Assembly: GCF_049651205.1 (NCBI RefSeq)
Contig: NZ_JBASBR010000004.1
Location: 437,717-501,716 of the forward strand
Source of the DNA: Castellaniella sp049651205
GTDB lineage: Bacteria > Pseudomonadota > Gammaproteobacteria > Burkholderiales > Burkholderiaceae_B
Direction of reading: 5' to 3'
Length of the DNA stretch: 64,000 nt
The position numbers were made by a program, and so were the translations under genes. This document shows, piece after piece, positions 31,564 to 40,733 of this stretch; within the stretch, counting starts at the first letter, position 1; the number at the start of each line of letters is the position of its first letter. The notes below the pieces were generated by a model that saw only the letters and a list, made by a program, of their open reading frames with translations, did no database searches and was not told where the DNA came from.

Positions 31564-32546
31564 GCAGCCCCCACCGCAGGAACGGGCGACCGTGCGGCAT
31601 CCAGGGCTTCGTCGATGGCAGCCAGTACTTGCCCAGCATCCGGTGCCTGGCCGCGCTCGCCCAGACTGGCGGTATAGGCAGGCCCCTGCAAGGGTGTGCG
31701 AACCGGGGTGGACGCTTTGTAGATCCCGATGGTGGGCCGCCCAAGACCTGCGCTGAGGTGCGTCAGGCCACTGTCCAGTCCGACCATGATACGGGCCTGG
31801 GCGAGCTCATCAGCCACTTGCCGCAAGCCCATACGCGGCAACACCCGGGCATTGTCACGACCTTCGATCAAGGCCCGGGCCCGGTCTTGCTCGGCATCGT
31901 TACCCGCCAGCAAACGCAGGCCCAGCCCGCGCGCCTGCAGATTATCAAACACCTGTTGCCAGGCAGGTGCTGGCCACAGCTTGTCATCACGGCTGGCCGA
32001 CGGCATGATCAGCGCCACCGGCTGCACTTCAGCGCCATCAGTAATGGCCTGCAGGCCAAAATCGGGAGCGCCCTCAAAGGCATAGCCAAACGCTGCCGCA
32101 GCCAGCGTGCGCTGGCGAATAATGGCGGGTTGCCAGAACTCGACCCGGTGGCGGACGTCGTAAAACAGGGATGCCAGGGGCTCACGCGCAGACTTCCAGT
32201 CGAGCCCGTGGCGCCGCCCACGCGCCTGACGCACCAGCCACACGGATTTCAGCAAAGCCTGCATATCCAGGATGATATCGTAGCGGCGCCCGGCCAGGGT
32301 TTCGCGCAGGGCGGCGCGTTCGCGGCGCGTTTGTGCACTCCACCAGTGCCTGCGCCAACGCCGGTGCGCCACGGGGATGACCTCGTGGACAGCGGGATGC
32401 CATGAGGGAATCTCGGCAAAGGATTCTTCGGCGATCCAGTCGATCTCTGCGCCGGCCACATGCGCCGCCACGTCGCTGATCGCGGGCAGCATGTGAACGA
32501 GGTCGCCCAGAGAGGACGTACGGACAATCAGGATACGGGTTGTCAT
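31560..32546 (-). CDS. waaC: LPS heptosyltransferase I
   Basis: Adds the first L,D-heptose to Kdo in the LPS inner core (GT9). The 328-aa product begins MTTRILIVRTSSLGDLVHMLPAISD, the family start, and contains RYDIILDMQALLKSVWLVRQA and the donor-site motif ARIMVGLDSGLTHLSAGLGRPTIGIYKAS. I chose ATG 32546; in-frame sequence further upstream is intergenic. Its stop overlaps the waaA start, so the pair forms an LPS-core operon. Confidence 0.93.
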   Translation of the reverse strand: MTTRILIVRTSSLGDLVHMLPAISDVAAHVAGAEIDWIAEESFAEIPSWHPAVHEVIPVAHRRWRRHWWSAQTRRERAALRETLAGRRYDIILDMQALLKSVWLVRQARGRRHGLDWKSAREPLASLFYDVRHRVEFWQPAIIRQRTLAAAAFGYAFEGAPDFGLQAITDGAEVQPVALIMPSASRDDKLWPAPAWQQVFDNLQARGLGLRLLAGNDAEQDRARALIEGRDNARVLPRMGLRQVADELAQARIMVGLDSGLTHLSAGLGRPTIGIYKASTPVRTPLQGPAYTASLGERGQAPDAGQVLAAIDEALDAARSPVPAVGAA

Positions 32547-32588
32547 GACGCGATTATAGGCGGCACCATGGCCCTGGATGATGGGTTT

Positions 32589-32617
32589 CCGGGGGACATT
32601 ACTTGTGAAGCCCCCGG
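32589..32617 (+). repeat. GC-rich hairpin in the waaC / gamma-carbonic anhydrase gap
   Basis: CCGGGGG (32589-32595) and CCCCCGG (32611-32617) form a 7-bp stem with a 15-base loop in the 125-bp divergent intergenic region. No T-run follows on either strand. It could be a 5'-leader structure of either gene. Confidence 0.35.
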
Positions 32618-32671
32618 GACGCCAGTATCCTTGAACCAGCCAATTCACCCTGTCTATTCATCGGAATCACC

Positions 32672-33193
32672 ATGACCTGCTACGCACTGGGAGACCTGTC
32701 TCCCCATATCGACGCTTCTGCGTTTATCGCCGCCGAAGCCACCATTATTGGCGCCGCTACCCTTGAGGCAGGCACCAGCGTCTGGCCAGGCGCAGTAATC
32801 CGGGCAGACAACGAACCCATCCATATCGGCGAAAACTCCAATATCCAGGAAGGTGCCGTGCTGCACGTGGATGCCGGCAAACCGCTCACCATCGGCCGCG
32901 AGGTGACCGTGGGGCACCAGGCCATGCTGCATGGCTGCACCATCCAGGATGGTGCCCTGATCGGGATCCAGGCAGTGGTACTTAATGGCGCAGTGATTGG
33001 CCGCCACAGCCTGGTGGGTGCAGGTGCCCTGGTAACCGAAGGCAAGATATTTCCCGAGCGCTCCCTGATCCTGGGCGTCCCTGCCAAAGCGGTGCGCACA
33101 TTGTCAGACGACGAAGTCGCGGCACTCGAGCGCAGCGCACGCGATTACGCCGCCCGTGCCGGCCACTACCGCCAAAGCTTGCGGCCGCTTTAA
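32672..33193 (+). CDS. gamma-carbonic anhydrase family protein (YrdA-like)
   Basis: A 173-aa left-handed beta-helix protein built of hexapeptide repeats, e.g. IIGAATLEAGTSVWPGAVIRADNEPIHIGENSNIQEGAVLHVD. The three metal-ligand histidines of the gamma-CA fold are in place: His in VLHVD and two in VGHQAMLHGC. The ILGVPAKAVRTLSDDE tail matches YrdA/CaiE-type proteins. Trimeric cytosolic proteins of this group bind zinc but often lack demonstrated anhydrase activity. Its last 4 bp overlap the convergent glycosyltransferase gene. Confidence 0.9.
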   Translation: MTCYALGDLSPHIDASAFIAAEATIIGAATLEAGTSVWPGAVIRADNEPIHIGENSNIQEGAVLHVDAGKPLTIGREVTVGHQAMLHGCTIQDGALIGIQAVVLNGAVIGRHSLVGAGALVTEGKIFPERSLILGVPAKAVRTLSDDEVAALERSARDYAARAGHYRQSLRPL

Positions 33194-34245
33194 TTACTCA
33201 CCACCCCGCGATACAACCGCAGATAACGCTCTACCATAGCGGGTACCGAATATTCCTGCCTCACGTGGGCCTGGGCCCGTTCGGCCATTTCGCGGGCTGC
33301 ATCGCGATGATCCAGCACCCAGGCCAGGCGCTGCGCCAGATGCGCCGCATCACCTGCGGGCACCAGCAAACCGCGATCGGGCAACAAGATCTCCGGGTGT
33401 CCACCCACACGGGTTGCCACCACGGGCAAGCCGGCCAGGCAGGCATCCAGCACACTGGTGCCCAGGGCTTCAAACCGCGAGCTGCTGACATACACATCCG
33501 CAACCGCCAATGCATTGCCCACCTGCGACTGAAAACCAGCAAACAGATAGTGCTTTTGCAGGCCCAGCGCGTCTACACGCGCACGCGCGCCAGCGGCAGC
33601 GGCACCCTCTGCGCCACAATGCAAACACACCACATCCGGATATTGCTGACGCAACTGATGCACGGCTTCAATAAGCGTCAAGGGATCCTTCTCGGGGCTC
33701 AAGGCCGCAGCCGTCACCAGCACCCGGTGTCCATCGAGCCCGAAGCGGGCGCGCAGGGCTTGCACCTGCGCGGGATCAGGCAGCATTGGCTGCACCGCAC
33801 TGGGAATCAGCTGCACTTCCAGCCCTAAGTCTCTGGGGGCTGCCGCCGCTGCTGCGCTGATTGCGACCAGCGCATCCGCACGTGCCCATTTCCAGCGCTG
33901 CCGCCAGGGCCGCCCACCGGACTGAAATGCGGTGCGGCGGGTAAAGACCAGGGCGGCGTTAAGCACCGGCCGCAAGACAGCCAGCATAGTCATGGCCTGG
34001 GCAGTCTGGGCATGCATGACATCAAAGGATGCCCGCACGCGCCACAGCGTGCGCAAGAGATCGGCTGTACCCCGGCAAGGCAGCAGGGGGATCCCCGCCT
34101 CTTTGGCGCGTTGAGCCAGGGGCCCACCGCCACGCGCGACAAGGCCAACCGAATGGCCGGCGGCCTGCAGCCCCTGCAAAATAAACAACGTCTGGCGCTC
34201 GCCGCCGCGCCAGCCTTTTTCGAGGTTGATCTGTAGGATCTGCAT
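33190..34245 (-). CDS. glycosyltransferase family 4 protein
   Basis: A 351-aa GT-B fold glycosyltransferase. The N-terminus MQILQINLEKGWRGGERQTLFILQGLQAAGH is a typical acceptor-side start, and YVSSSRFEALGTSVLDACLAGLPVVATRVGGHPEIL is the donor-binding EX7E-like motif of GT4. It has no membrane span. Its neighbours (glmU upstream on the same strand; waaA/waaC nearby) suggest LPS or capsule sugar transfer, but the substrate is unknown. It follows glmU with a 57-bp gap. Confidence 0.88.
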   Translation of the reverse strand: MQILQINLEKGWRGGERQTLFILQGLQAAGHSVGLVARGGGPLAQRAKEAGIPLLPCRGTADLLRTLWRVRASFDVMHAQTAQAMTMLAVLRPVLNAALVFTRRTAFQSGGRPWRQRWKWARADALVAISAAAAAAPRDLGLEVQLIPSAVQPMLPDPAQVQALRARFGLDGHRVLVTAAALSPEKDPLTLIEAVHQLRQQYPDVVCLHCGAEGAAAAGARARVDALGLQKHYLFAGFQSQVGNALAVADVYVSSSRFEALGTSVLDACLAGLPVVATRVGGHPEILLPDRGLLVPAGDAAHLAQRLAWVLDHRDAAREMAERAQAHVRQEYSVPAMVERYLRLYRGVVSN

Positions 34246-34302
34246 TACATGCCGTGTAACCAGCCAGGTAACACAATCAAACGCATGGGTTTACGCATGT
34301 GG

Positions 34303-35670
34303 TCAGGATTTGCGCACTGGACGCTTCCAACCGGAAATGCTTTGCTGGCGCGTACGGGAAATTGTCAACTGGCCTTGGGGAGCATCTTGCACCAGTGTGG
34401 TGCCGGCACCCAGGGTGGCGCCCCGCCCCACCGTGACAGGCGCCACCAGCTGCGTATCCGAGCCAATAAAAGCGTCATCTTCGATGACGGTCTGAAACTT
34501 GTTTACTCCGTCATAGTTGCAAGTGATGGTGCCCGCACCAATATTGACGCGTTCTCCAATGACGGCATCCCCGAGATACGCCAAATGATTGGCTTTGGAG
34601 CCTTGCCCCAGACGGGTTTTTTTAAGTTCGACAAAGTTGCCCACATGCGCATCAGGGCCGACATCCGCCCCTGGACGAAGCCGCGCATACGGCCCGATAC
34701 GTGCCGCCACCCCCACTTGTGCGCCTTCGAGATGCGAGTACGCATCCAGGACAGCGCCGGCAGCAACCGAAGAATCGCGAACCACGCAGTGCGGGCCCAC
34801 CCGTACGCCATCGGCCAGTTGCACGGTGCCCTCAAACACACAGCCCACATCAATGAAGACATCCTGGCCACACTGCAAGCTGCCGCGCAAATCAAAACGC
34901 GCCGGATCGGCTAGAGTCACCCCTTGCTCGAGCAGGCGTCTGGCCTGCTCTTCCTGCCAGATGCGCTCGAGTTGTGCCTGCTGCACCCGACTGTTGACAC
35001 CGAGGGTTTCGTAGTGCGCAGCGGGTTGGGCATGAGCCACGGGAAGGTTCTCGCCAACTGCCAGGCCAACGACATCGGTGAGGTAGTACTCACCCTGGGC
35101 ATTGTCGTTGGTGATCTCACCCAGCCAACGCCGCAACGCCGCCGTGGGCGCAGCCAAAATGCCGGTATTGACTTCGTGAATGGCCTGTTCTGCCGGGCTG
35201 GCATCCTTATGCTCGACAATGCGTTGCACGCGCCCTTGTGCGTCGCGCACGATACGGCCATATCCGCTGGGATCGTCCAATGTTTCGGTAAGCAGTGCCA
35301 AGCCATTGCCCCGCGCCTGCAACAGGGCACGCAGCGTATCAACCTGTACCAAAGGTACGTCGCCGTACAGCACCAGGCTGGTGTCATCGGCATCACCCTC
35401 AAGCAATTGCGGCAGTGCCTGCATCACGGCATGGCCGGTGCCCTGTTGAGGCTGCTGCAGGGCAAATTTGAGATCTTGTGTGTCGTATGCCGCCTGAACA
35501 CGGTCGGCGCCATGCCCCACCACCACAACGATACGATCGGGAGACAGGGCACGGGCGGCTGCCAGCACATGGCCGAGCATCGGTTGCCCCGCGATGGGGT
35601 GCAATACCTTGGGCAAATCAGACTGCATGCGCTTGCCCAAACCGGCCGCCAAAATAATGATGTTCAACAT
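34303..35670 (-). CDS. glmU: bifunctional GlmU (GlcNAc-1-P uridyltransferase / GlcN-1-P acetyltransferase)
   Basis: Makes UDP-GlcNAc for peptidoglycan and lipid A. The 455-aa protein has an N-terminal uridyltransferase domain (NIIILAAGLGKRMQSDLPKVLHPIAGQPML; LYGDVPLV; GYGRIVR) and a C-terminal hexapeptide-repeat acetyltransferase domain (GVAARIGPYARLRPGADVG, HVGNFVELKKTRLG, KANHLAYLGDA, NIGAGTITCNYDGVNKFQT). I chose ATG 35670 (MLNIIILAAG); a six-residue extension is possible but not conserved. Confidence 0.97.
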   Translation of the reverse strand: MLNIIILAAGLGKRMQSDLPKVLHPIAGQPMLGHVLAAARALSPDRIVVVVGHGADRVQAAYDTQDLKFALQQPQQGTGHAVMQALPQLLEGDADDTSLVLYGDVPLVQVDTLRALLQARGNGLALLTETLDDPSGYGRIVRDAQGRVQRIVEHKDASPAEQAIHEVNTGILAAPTAALRRWLGEITNDNAQGEYYLTDVVGLAVGENLPVAHAQPAAHYETLGVNSRVQQAQLERIWQEEQARRLLEQGVTLADPARFDLRGSLQCGQDVFIDVGCVFEGTVQLADGVRVGPHCVVRDSSVAAGAVLDAYSHLEGAQVGVAARIGPYARLRPGADVGPDAHVGNFVELKKTRLGQGSKANHLAYLGDAVIGERVNIGAGTITCNYDGVNKFQTVIEDDAFIGSDTQLVAPVTVGRGATLGAGTTLVQDAPQGQLTISRTRQQSISGWKRPVRKS

Positions 35671-35700
35671 AGGATTTAAAAACCGCAACGAGGCGGTGAA

Positions 35701-36372
35701 TCAGGAAGGACGGGATTTGCGGGTGTTGGTGTTGCGGCTGGCAGATGCTCTGGCGGCCGGCTTGCGGCTGGAGGCTTTGGCAGCCGGCTTGCTGGCAGCG
35801 GATTTGCTGCGTTTTGGCGCAGCCTTGCGCGCAGCAGCCTTGGGGGCGGTTGCGGCCGCGGCTGCCGCCTGGCCAGCTTCAGCCATTTCATCGATGCTGG
35901 CAGCCGTGGCCTCACGCAGATGCTCAAATTGTTGCTGCACGAGGTTCCACCAATCGGAGGCAGCCTGAACATAGGCTTGCCCGCCGGTATCCTCAGCTGC
36001 AGATGCGCTGGCAGCCTGCTTATCCTGGGCGCGGCCTTTGCGGGCACCCGCCGAAGCAAACGCGCCACCCGACAAAGATTGCAGGGTTTGCAGCGTGCTG
36101 CGCTGAATCTCCAGCCCCTGAATAGTGCTGGCCAGCATGGTGGCATTCAGCTGCAGCCAGTTTTGCACGGTCTGCAACTCGCGGATGCGCCGTTCGAGGT
36201 CTTCAAGAGACATCGACGGCATGCCGGTCGGTGCATCCGGCAACTTGCCGGCTGCCATGTTTTGCCAGGCCTGGCGCATCATGTCCAGGCCCGCCAGCAG
36301 CGGGTTGCCGGCTGCCTCGCCTTGTTGGCCAAAGCCCGGAAGCACAAAAGGATTAGAAGAATCTTGAGCCAT
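35701..36372 (-). CDS. phaM: PhaM-like polyhydroxyalkanoate granule regulatory protein
   Basis: A 223-aa protein with an N-terminal PhaM family domain (NPLLAGLDMMRQAWQNMAAGKLPDAP, PSMSLEDLERRIRELQTVQNWLQLNATMLASTIQGLEIQRSTLQTL) containing coiled-coil helices. An Ala/Lys/Pro-rich histone-like tail (KAAARKAAPKRSKSAASKPAAK...) should bind DNA. In Ralstonia/Cupriavidus PhaM binds both PHB synthase and the nucleoid. The symbol is by homology of architecture. The start MAQDSSNPF at 36372 lies 43 bp after the Nudix stop and glmU follows 30 bp later. No pha synthesis genes are in view. Confidence 0.8.
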   Translation of the reverse strand: MAQDSSNPFVLPGFGQQGEAAGNPLLAGLDMMRQAWQNMAAGKLPDAPTGMPSMSLEDLERRIRELQTVQNWLQLNATMLASTIQGLEIQRSTLQTLQSLSGGAFASAGARKGRAQDKQAASASAAEDTGGQAYVQAASDWWNLVQQQFEHLREATAASIDEMAEAGQAAAAAATAPKAAARKAAPKRSKSAASKPAAKASSRKPAARASASRNTNTRKSRPS

Positions 36373-36415
36373 GATGGTGTTTACCTCCGCCAGCAGCATG
36401 CCGGCACGAATCAAA

Positions 36416-37255
36416 CTACAGACCAAGCGCAGCCGGCGCCTCCAGGCGCCGGCGTAGAGAATCAAGGATACAGAGATCAGCCTCTAGGGTAAAAGCCCCT
36501 TGCGTCAGCATCGACCAGAGGTCAGGCAGGGCAAGGCAACGGAATTCAAGCACCTCACCATCCAGGTTGGTGGGCACGGCCGCTGCATCCAGAACGCAGT
36601 CGCTGACACTGACATTCTCAACCTGATAACCATCCGGCAAACGCCGGTGCATCCGCAGCACCGTACGCAAAGCCTGATGGCTGGAGAGCTCGACGGCAGC
36701 CAGCCCGGCTTCTTCGTAGGATTCGCGCAACAGTGCGGCTTCAGGATCCTCGCCGGCAGACACCAGCCCACCGGACAGGGTGTCCCACAGACCAGGATCG
36801 GTGGATTTGTTCAGTGCACGGCGAGCAACCCACAGACGGCCATCCGGCGCCCAGGCATTGAGATGTATCGCGTGGGTCAGCAGGCCCAGCGGCCGAACAG
36901 CACCCCGCTCGATGCATCCCAGCAAGCGCCCCTCAGCCACGACGTCAAGCTGCTCGTTGCGCCAGTGGCGGATACGGCCGGCTTTTTGCAAGGCTTCGGC
37001 CAGATCACGCAGCACCGTGTCCAGCCCGGAACGGGCCGCCATCCCGGGATTGACATGAACGGCTTCAGGCTCGATGTGGACCGCGGGGTGATCGGCGATG
37101 GCTGTGAGAACAGGATCGTTGATCCAGCCAGCCACACGACTGCACAGCGTGACAGGACGCGCGCCGGGCGGAGGCAACTGCTGCGCACGACGCACTAGCC
37201 GCGCGTTGCGCGCAAGGATGTCGTCGAGGGTAAAAACCGCAGAATCGAGGCTCAT
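36416..37255 (-). CDS. Nudix hydrolase with DUF4743-type N-terminal domain
   Basis: A 279-aa hydrolase. The Nudix box is intact (GGLVSAGEDPEAALLRESYEEAGL, about residues 160-183), preceded by a DUF4743-like N-terminal domain ending in PLGLLTHAIHLNAWAPDGRLWVARRALNKSTDPGLWDT. Related eukaryotic TPK-linked and bacterial Nudix proteins act on thiamine diphosphate analogues; that substrate is only suggested by family. I chose ATG 37255 (MSLDSAVFTL). It heads the nudix-phaM-glmU-glycosyltransferase run and is divergent from ctaC. Confidence 0.85.
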   Translation of the reverse strand: MSLDSAVFTLDDILARNARLVRRAQQLPPPGARPVTLCSRVAGWINDPVLTAIADHPAVHIEPEAVHVNPGMAARSGLDTVLRDLAEALQKAGRIRHWRNEQLDVVAEGRLLGCIERGAVRPLGLLTHAIHLNAWAPDGRLWVARRALNKSTDPGLWDTLSGGLVSAGEDPEAALLRESYEEAGLAAVELSSHQALRTVLRMHRRLPDGYQVENVSVSDCVLDAAAVPTNLDGEVLEFRCLALPDLWSMLTQGAFTLEADLCILDSLRRRLEAPAALGL

Positions 37256-37373
37256 CGGAGCATTGTAGTGGAAGCCTGAACCGGATAGGGAGAAACCCGG
37301 CCACCACGCGGCAAACACCGTTAAACTAGGGAAAACAGTAGCCCGCAGAACTGTACAAGCCGCAACGCTTGGC

Positions 37374-37379
37374 TATAAT
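37374..37379 (+). promoter_or_regulatory. -10 box of a promoter for the cytochrome oxidase operon
   Basis: A perfect TATAAT lies 150 bp upstream of ctaC in the 273-bp gap after the divergent Nudix gene. A 17-bp spacer gives CTGTAC (37351-37356) as a weak -35. The first transcribed bases would form a CCCTT/AAGGG mini-hairpin. Nothing else is recognised in the gap. Confidence 0.5.
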
Positions 37380-37528
37380 CCCTTCAAGCTTATAAGGGCA
37401 TCGCAGGCCGCAATCACTTTGATTTTACGGTCTGACGATCCGATTTATGTGTGCAGGGCCTGTCTTTCCCTCGTGTGTCTTTGACGAAGGTCAACCCGCC
37501 CAAAGAACACACTAACCAGAGGGACAAC

Positions 37529-38689
37529 ATGAAGATGGTCAGAAGGTTGTTGGGCATGGGTGCGCTGCTGTGGGTAAGCGCTGCAACAGCACAGGTACAG
37601 GACATTCCAGGCGGCCCGGCGGTCGACCAAATAAACGTCACGCGCGGGGTCACCCCGATCTCCCACGAGATCTACTCGCTGCACTGGATGATCATGATCA
37701 TCTGTACGATCATCTTCATCGGCGTGTTCGGGACGATGCTGTACTCCATCATCAACCACCGCAAGTCCAAGGGCTACAAGGCTGCAAAGTTTGATGAAAA
37801 CCTCTCCATAGAGCTCACCTGGACGGTCATCCCGTTCCTCATCATTATCGGCATGGCCATCCCCGCCAGCCGGACGGTCGTCGCCATGAAAGACACCAGT
37901 GGCGCCGACCTCACCGTCAAGGTGACGGGCTATCAATGGAAATGGGGCTACGAATACATCGATGGCCCCGCCACTGGTGTGCATTTCCTTTCCACGCTTT
38001 CTACCCCGCAAGCGCAAATCGACGGCACAGAGCCCAAAAGCAATACCTACCTGCTTGAAGTCGACAACCCTCTGGTGGTGCCCGTCGACAAAAAAGTTCG
38101 TATCGTGCTCACTGCCTCCGACGTCATCCACGCCTGGATGGTGCCTGATTTCGGCGTAAAGCAGGATGCCGTCCCAGGCTACCTGCGCGACACCTGGTTT
38201 CGTGCCGAGAAAGTAGGCACATACCGCGGCCAGTGCGCCGAGCTCTGCGGTAAAAACCACGCCTACATGCCTATTGTGGTCGAGGTCAAATCCGCCGAAG
38301 ACTACGCCAAGTGGGCTGACGAACAAAAATCCAAGATGGCAGCTGTCACCGAAGATCCCAACAAGAAATGGACCAAAGAAGAACTCGTCGCCAAGGGCAA
38401 AGAGGTTTTTGCCGCCAACTGCGTCGCCTGTCACCAGGCCAACGGTCAGGGTATCCCGGGCACCTTCCCAGCGCTCAATGGCGATAAAAAATACGTTCTG
38501 GCACCCATGAAAGAGCAGATCCTCACCGAACTCAACGGCCACCCGGGCACCGCAATGGCGGCGTTCCGTGACCAGCTCAGCGACGTGCAACTGGCTGCTG
38601 TCATCACCTATACCCGCAACGCCTGGGACAACGCCGGACAAGGGCCCGACCCCGTCGTCCAGCCCTCGGATGTCAAGGCCCTGCGCTGA
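37529..38689 (+). CDS. ctaC: cytochrome c oxidase subunit II with fused cytochrome c domain
   Basis: Accepts electrons from cytochrome c at the CuA centre of the aa3-type terminal oxidase. The 386-aa product has a signal peptide (MKMVRRLLGMGALLWVSAATA), two membrane helices (about residues 52-80 and 100-122), the electron-entry segment GYQWKWGYEY, the CuA motif CAELCGKNHAYM, and a C-terminal class I cytochrome c domain with CVACH, as in caa3-like and many Burkholderiales subunits. ATG 37529 is preceded by AGAGGGA. It is first gene of the oxidase operon. Confidence 0.96.
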   Translation: MKMVRRLLGMGALLWVSAATAQVQDIPGGPAVDQINVTRGVTPISHEIYSLHWMIMIICTIIFIGVFGTMLYSIINHRKSKGYKAAKFDENLSIELTWTVIPFLIIIGMAIPASRTVVAMKDTSGADLTVKVTGYQWKWGYEYIDGPATGVHFLSTLSTPQAQIDGTEPKSNTYLLEVDNPLVVPVDKKVRIVLTASDVIHAWMVPDFGVKQDAVPGYLRDTWFRAEKVGTYRGQCAELCGKNHAYMPIVVEVKSAEDYAKWADEQKSKMAAVTEDPNKKWTKEELVAKGKEVFAANCVACHQANGQGIPGTFPALNGDKKYVLAPMKEQILTELNGHPGTAMAAFRDQLSDVQLAAVITYTRNAWDNAGQGPDPVVQPSDVKALR

Positions 38690-38767
38690 TGACCCGCACC
38701 CCGAACACATCGATTAACTGATATTTCCGCGTCGCCAACGTGCGGCGCGTCCTCGAAGGAGGCAATA

Positions 38768-40375
38768 ATGAGCAGCGTCACCGCAGACCACATTCCGCCC
38801 ACTGTGGGTCATGACGACCACGCACACCACCACGTTCCAACGGGGTGGCGGCGCTGGGTTTTCGCCACAAACCACAAAGACATCGGAACGATGTACATGA
38901 TTTTCTCGTTCTGCATGTTGCTTGAGGGCGGCACCCTGGCCCTTTTGCTGCGCACCGAGCTTTTCGAGCCTGGCATCCAGTTCTTCCAGCCAGAGCTCTT
39001 CAACCAGTTCACCACCATGCATGGCCTGATCATGATTTTCGGCGCCATCATGCCGGCCTTCGTGGGCTTTGCCAACTGGATGATTCCGCTGCAAATCGGC
39101 GCCTCTGACATGGCCTTTGCCCGGATGAACAACTTCAGCTTCTGGCTGTTGCCCGTGGGCGCCATTTTGCTGACTACCTCGTTCTTCGTGCCGGGCGGTG
39201 CCAACGCCTCCGGCTGGACCATGTACGCGCCCTTGTCGCTGCAGATGGGCCCAGGCATGGACTTCGCCATCTTCGCCGTGCACGTGCTGGGCGCCTCGTC
39301 CATCATGGGGGCCATCAACATCATCGTCACCATCCTCAATATGCGGGCACCGGGCATGTCCCTCATGAAAATGCCCCTGTTCTGCTGGTCGTGGCTGGTT
39401 ACCGCCTATCTGCTGCTGGCCGTGATGCCTGTGTTGGCTGCTGCCGTCACCATGCTGCTCACCGACCGCCACTTCGGCACACACTTCTTTAACGCTGCGG
39501 GCGGCGGCGATCCGGTGCTGTATCAGCATATTTTCTGGTTCTTCGGGCACCCCGAGGTCTACATCATGATCTTGCCGGCCTTCGGCATCGTGTCGCAGAT
39601 CATCCCCACCTTTGCCCGTAAACGTCTGTTTGGCTACTCCTCCATGGTGTACGCCATCTGCGCTATCGCGATCCTGTCCTTCCTGGTCTGGGCGCACCAC
39701 ATGTTCACCACCGGTATGCCGGTTACCGCACAGCTGTTCTTTATGTACGGCACGATGCTGATTTCCATCCCCACCGGGGTCAAGGTCTTCAACTGGACAG
39801 CCACCATGTGGCGCGGCTCCATGACCTTCGAAACCCCCATGCTGTGGGCCATCGGCTTCATCTTCGTGTTTACCATCGGGGGCTTTACGGGTCTGGTGGT
39901 GGCCATCGCCCCCATCGACATACAGGCACAAGACACCTACTACGTGGTGGCTCACTTCCACTATGTGCTGGTGGCCGGTTCACTATTTGCGCTCTTTGGC
40001 GCGGCCTACTACTGGCTGCCCAAGTGGTGCGGGCACATGTACGACGAACGCCTTGGCAAGCTGCACTTCTGGAGCAGCATGATCTCCTTCAATATCGCGT
40101 TCTTCCCGATGCACTTCCTGGGCCTGGCCGGCATGCCACGCCGCTACGCCGACTACGCCGCACAGTTCACCACCTTCCACCAGATTTCCACCATTGGTGC
40201 ATTCTGGTTCGGGTTCTCGCAACTGATCTTCGTCTGGGCAGTGGTCAAGGCCGTGCGCAGCAAAGGCCCCACCGTGGCGGCCAGCCCCTGGGAAAGCGCC
40301 GAAGGCCTCGAGTGGACAGTGCCTTCGCCAGCCCCTTACCACACCTTTGTCACGCCGCCGCAATACGAAGGCTGA
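38768..40375 (+). CDS. ctaD: cytochrome c oxidase subunit I
   Basis: Catalytic heme-copper subunit with heme a, heme a3 and CuB, 535 aa and about 12 membrane helices. The low-spin heme His lies in TTMHGLIMIF, the CuB/Tyr crosslink motif is WFFGHPEVYIMILP, the CuB His pair VWAHHMFTTG, and the heme a3/a ligands HFHYVL. The helix VI Tyr in HPEVY marks the A-type (mitochondrial-like) family. A strong AGGAGG precedes ATG 38768. It is the second gene of the ctaCD operon. Confidence 0.98.
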   Translation: MSSVTADHIPPTVGHDDHAHHHVPTGWRRWVFATNHKDIGTMYMIFSFCMLLEGGTLALLLRTELFEPGIQFFQPELFNQFTTMHGLIMIFGAIMPAFVGFANWMIPLQIGASDMAFARMNNFSFWLLPVGAILLTTSFFVPGGANASGWTMYAPLSLQMGPGMDFAIFAVHVLGASSIMGAINIIVTILNMRAPGMSLMKMPLFCWSWLVTAYLLLAVMPVLAAAVTMLLTDRHFGTHFFNAAGGGDPVLYQHIFWFFGHPEVYIMILPAFGIVSQIIPTFARKRLFGYSSMVYAICAIAILSFLVWAHHMFTTGMPVTAQLFFMYGTMLISIPTGVKVFNWTATMWRGSMTFETPMLWAIGFIFVFTIGGFTGLVVAIAPIDIQAQDTYYVVAHFHYVLVAGSLFALFGAAYYWLPKWCGHMYDERLGKLHFWSSMISFNIAFFPMHFLGLAGMPRRYADYAAQFTTFHQISTIGAFWFGFSQLIFVWAVVKAVRSKGPTVAASPWESAEGLEWTVPSPAPYHTFVTPPQYEG

Positions 40376-40399
40376 CACCTATAACCACGGATACCTGAC

Positions 40400-40516
40400 A
40401 TGACCCCTGAACAACGTCGTCGCAATCGCCGCCTGGGATTGATTTTGGGCCTCTTCGCAGTGGCCATCCTGGTCTGGACGTTTGTACGCGCCAACTTGTA
40501 CGGGGCTGTTGGGTGA
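40400..40516 (+). CDS. cytochrome oxidase small assembly protein (38 aa)
   Basis: A 38-aa single-span protein: MTPEQRRRNRRLGLILGLFA, then a hydrophobic stretch to ILVWTFVRANLYGAVG. Short proteins of this kind, with a basic N-terminus and one helix, follow ctaD in many Burkholderiales just ahead of cox11/ctaG and are annotated as small assembly proteins. The start is 24 bp after the ctaD stop. Its TGA overlaps the GTG of the DUF2970 gene (GTGA). Here cox11 does not follow. Confidence 0.72.
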   Translation: MTPEQRRRNRRLGLILGLFAVAILVWTFVRANLYGAVG

Positions 40517-40707
40517 GCACAGGTCCTGGCAGTTTCCTGCGATCGCTGCGCACCATCGCCTGGGCATTTTTGGGCTTGCGCAAGCGCTCCGGCCACGACG
40601 AAGACCTCTCCCAGATTGGGCCAGGCCACATCGTGGTAGCGGGGTTGCTGGGGGGTCTGGTTTTCGTATTGCTGCTGTTGCTGGCCGTGTGGCTGGTGGC
40701 AGCCTAG
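40513..40707 (+). CDS. DUF2970 family membrane protein
   Basis: A 64-aa protein with one C-terminal membrane helix; SFLRSLRTIAWAFLGLRKRSGHDEDLSQIGPGHIVVAGLLGG is the DUF2970 pattern, regularly found in oxidase operons of this order. It starts with GTG overlapping the preceding stop. Function unknown, presumably in oxidase assembly by context. Usually cox11 lies between the small assembly protein and this gene; here the two directly overlap. Confidence 0.82.
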   Translation: MSTGPGSFLRSLRTIAWAFLGLRKRSGHDEDLSQIGPGHIVVAGLLGGLVFVLLLLLAVWLVAA

Positions 40708-40733
40708 AACACAAAAAATCGAGGAGAAGCATC

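Noticed and set aside
37445..39961. Two long minus-strand open frames opposite ctaC and ctaD
   Set aside because: They are shadows of the oxidase genes; translations are low-complexity (His, Asp, Gly) with no domain.
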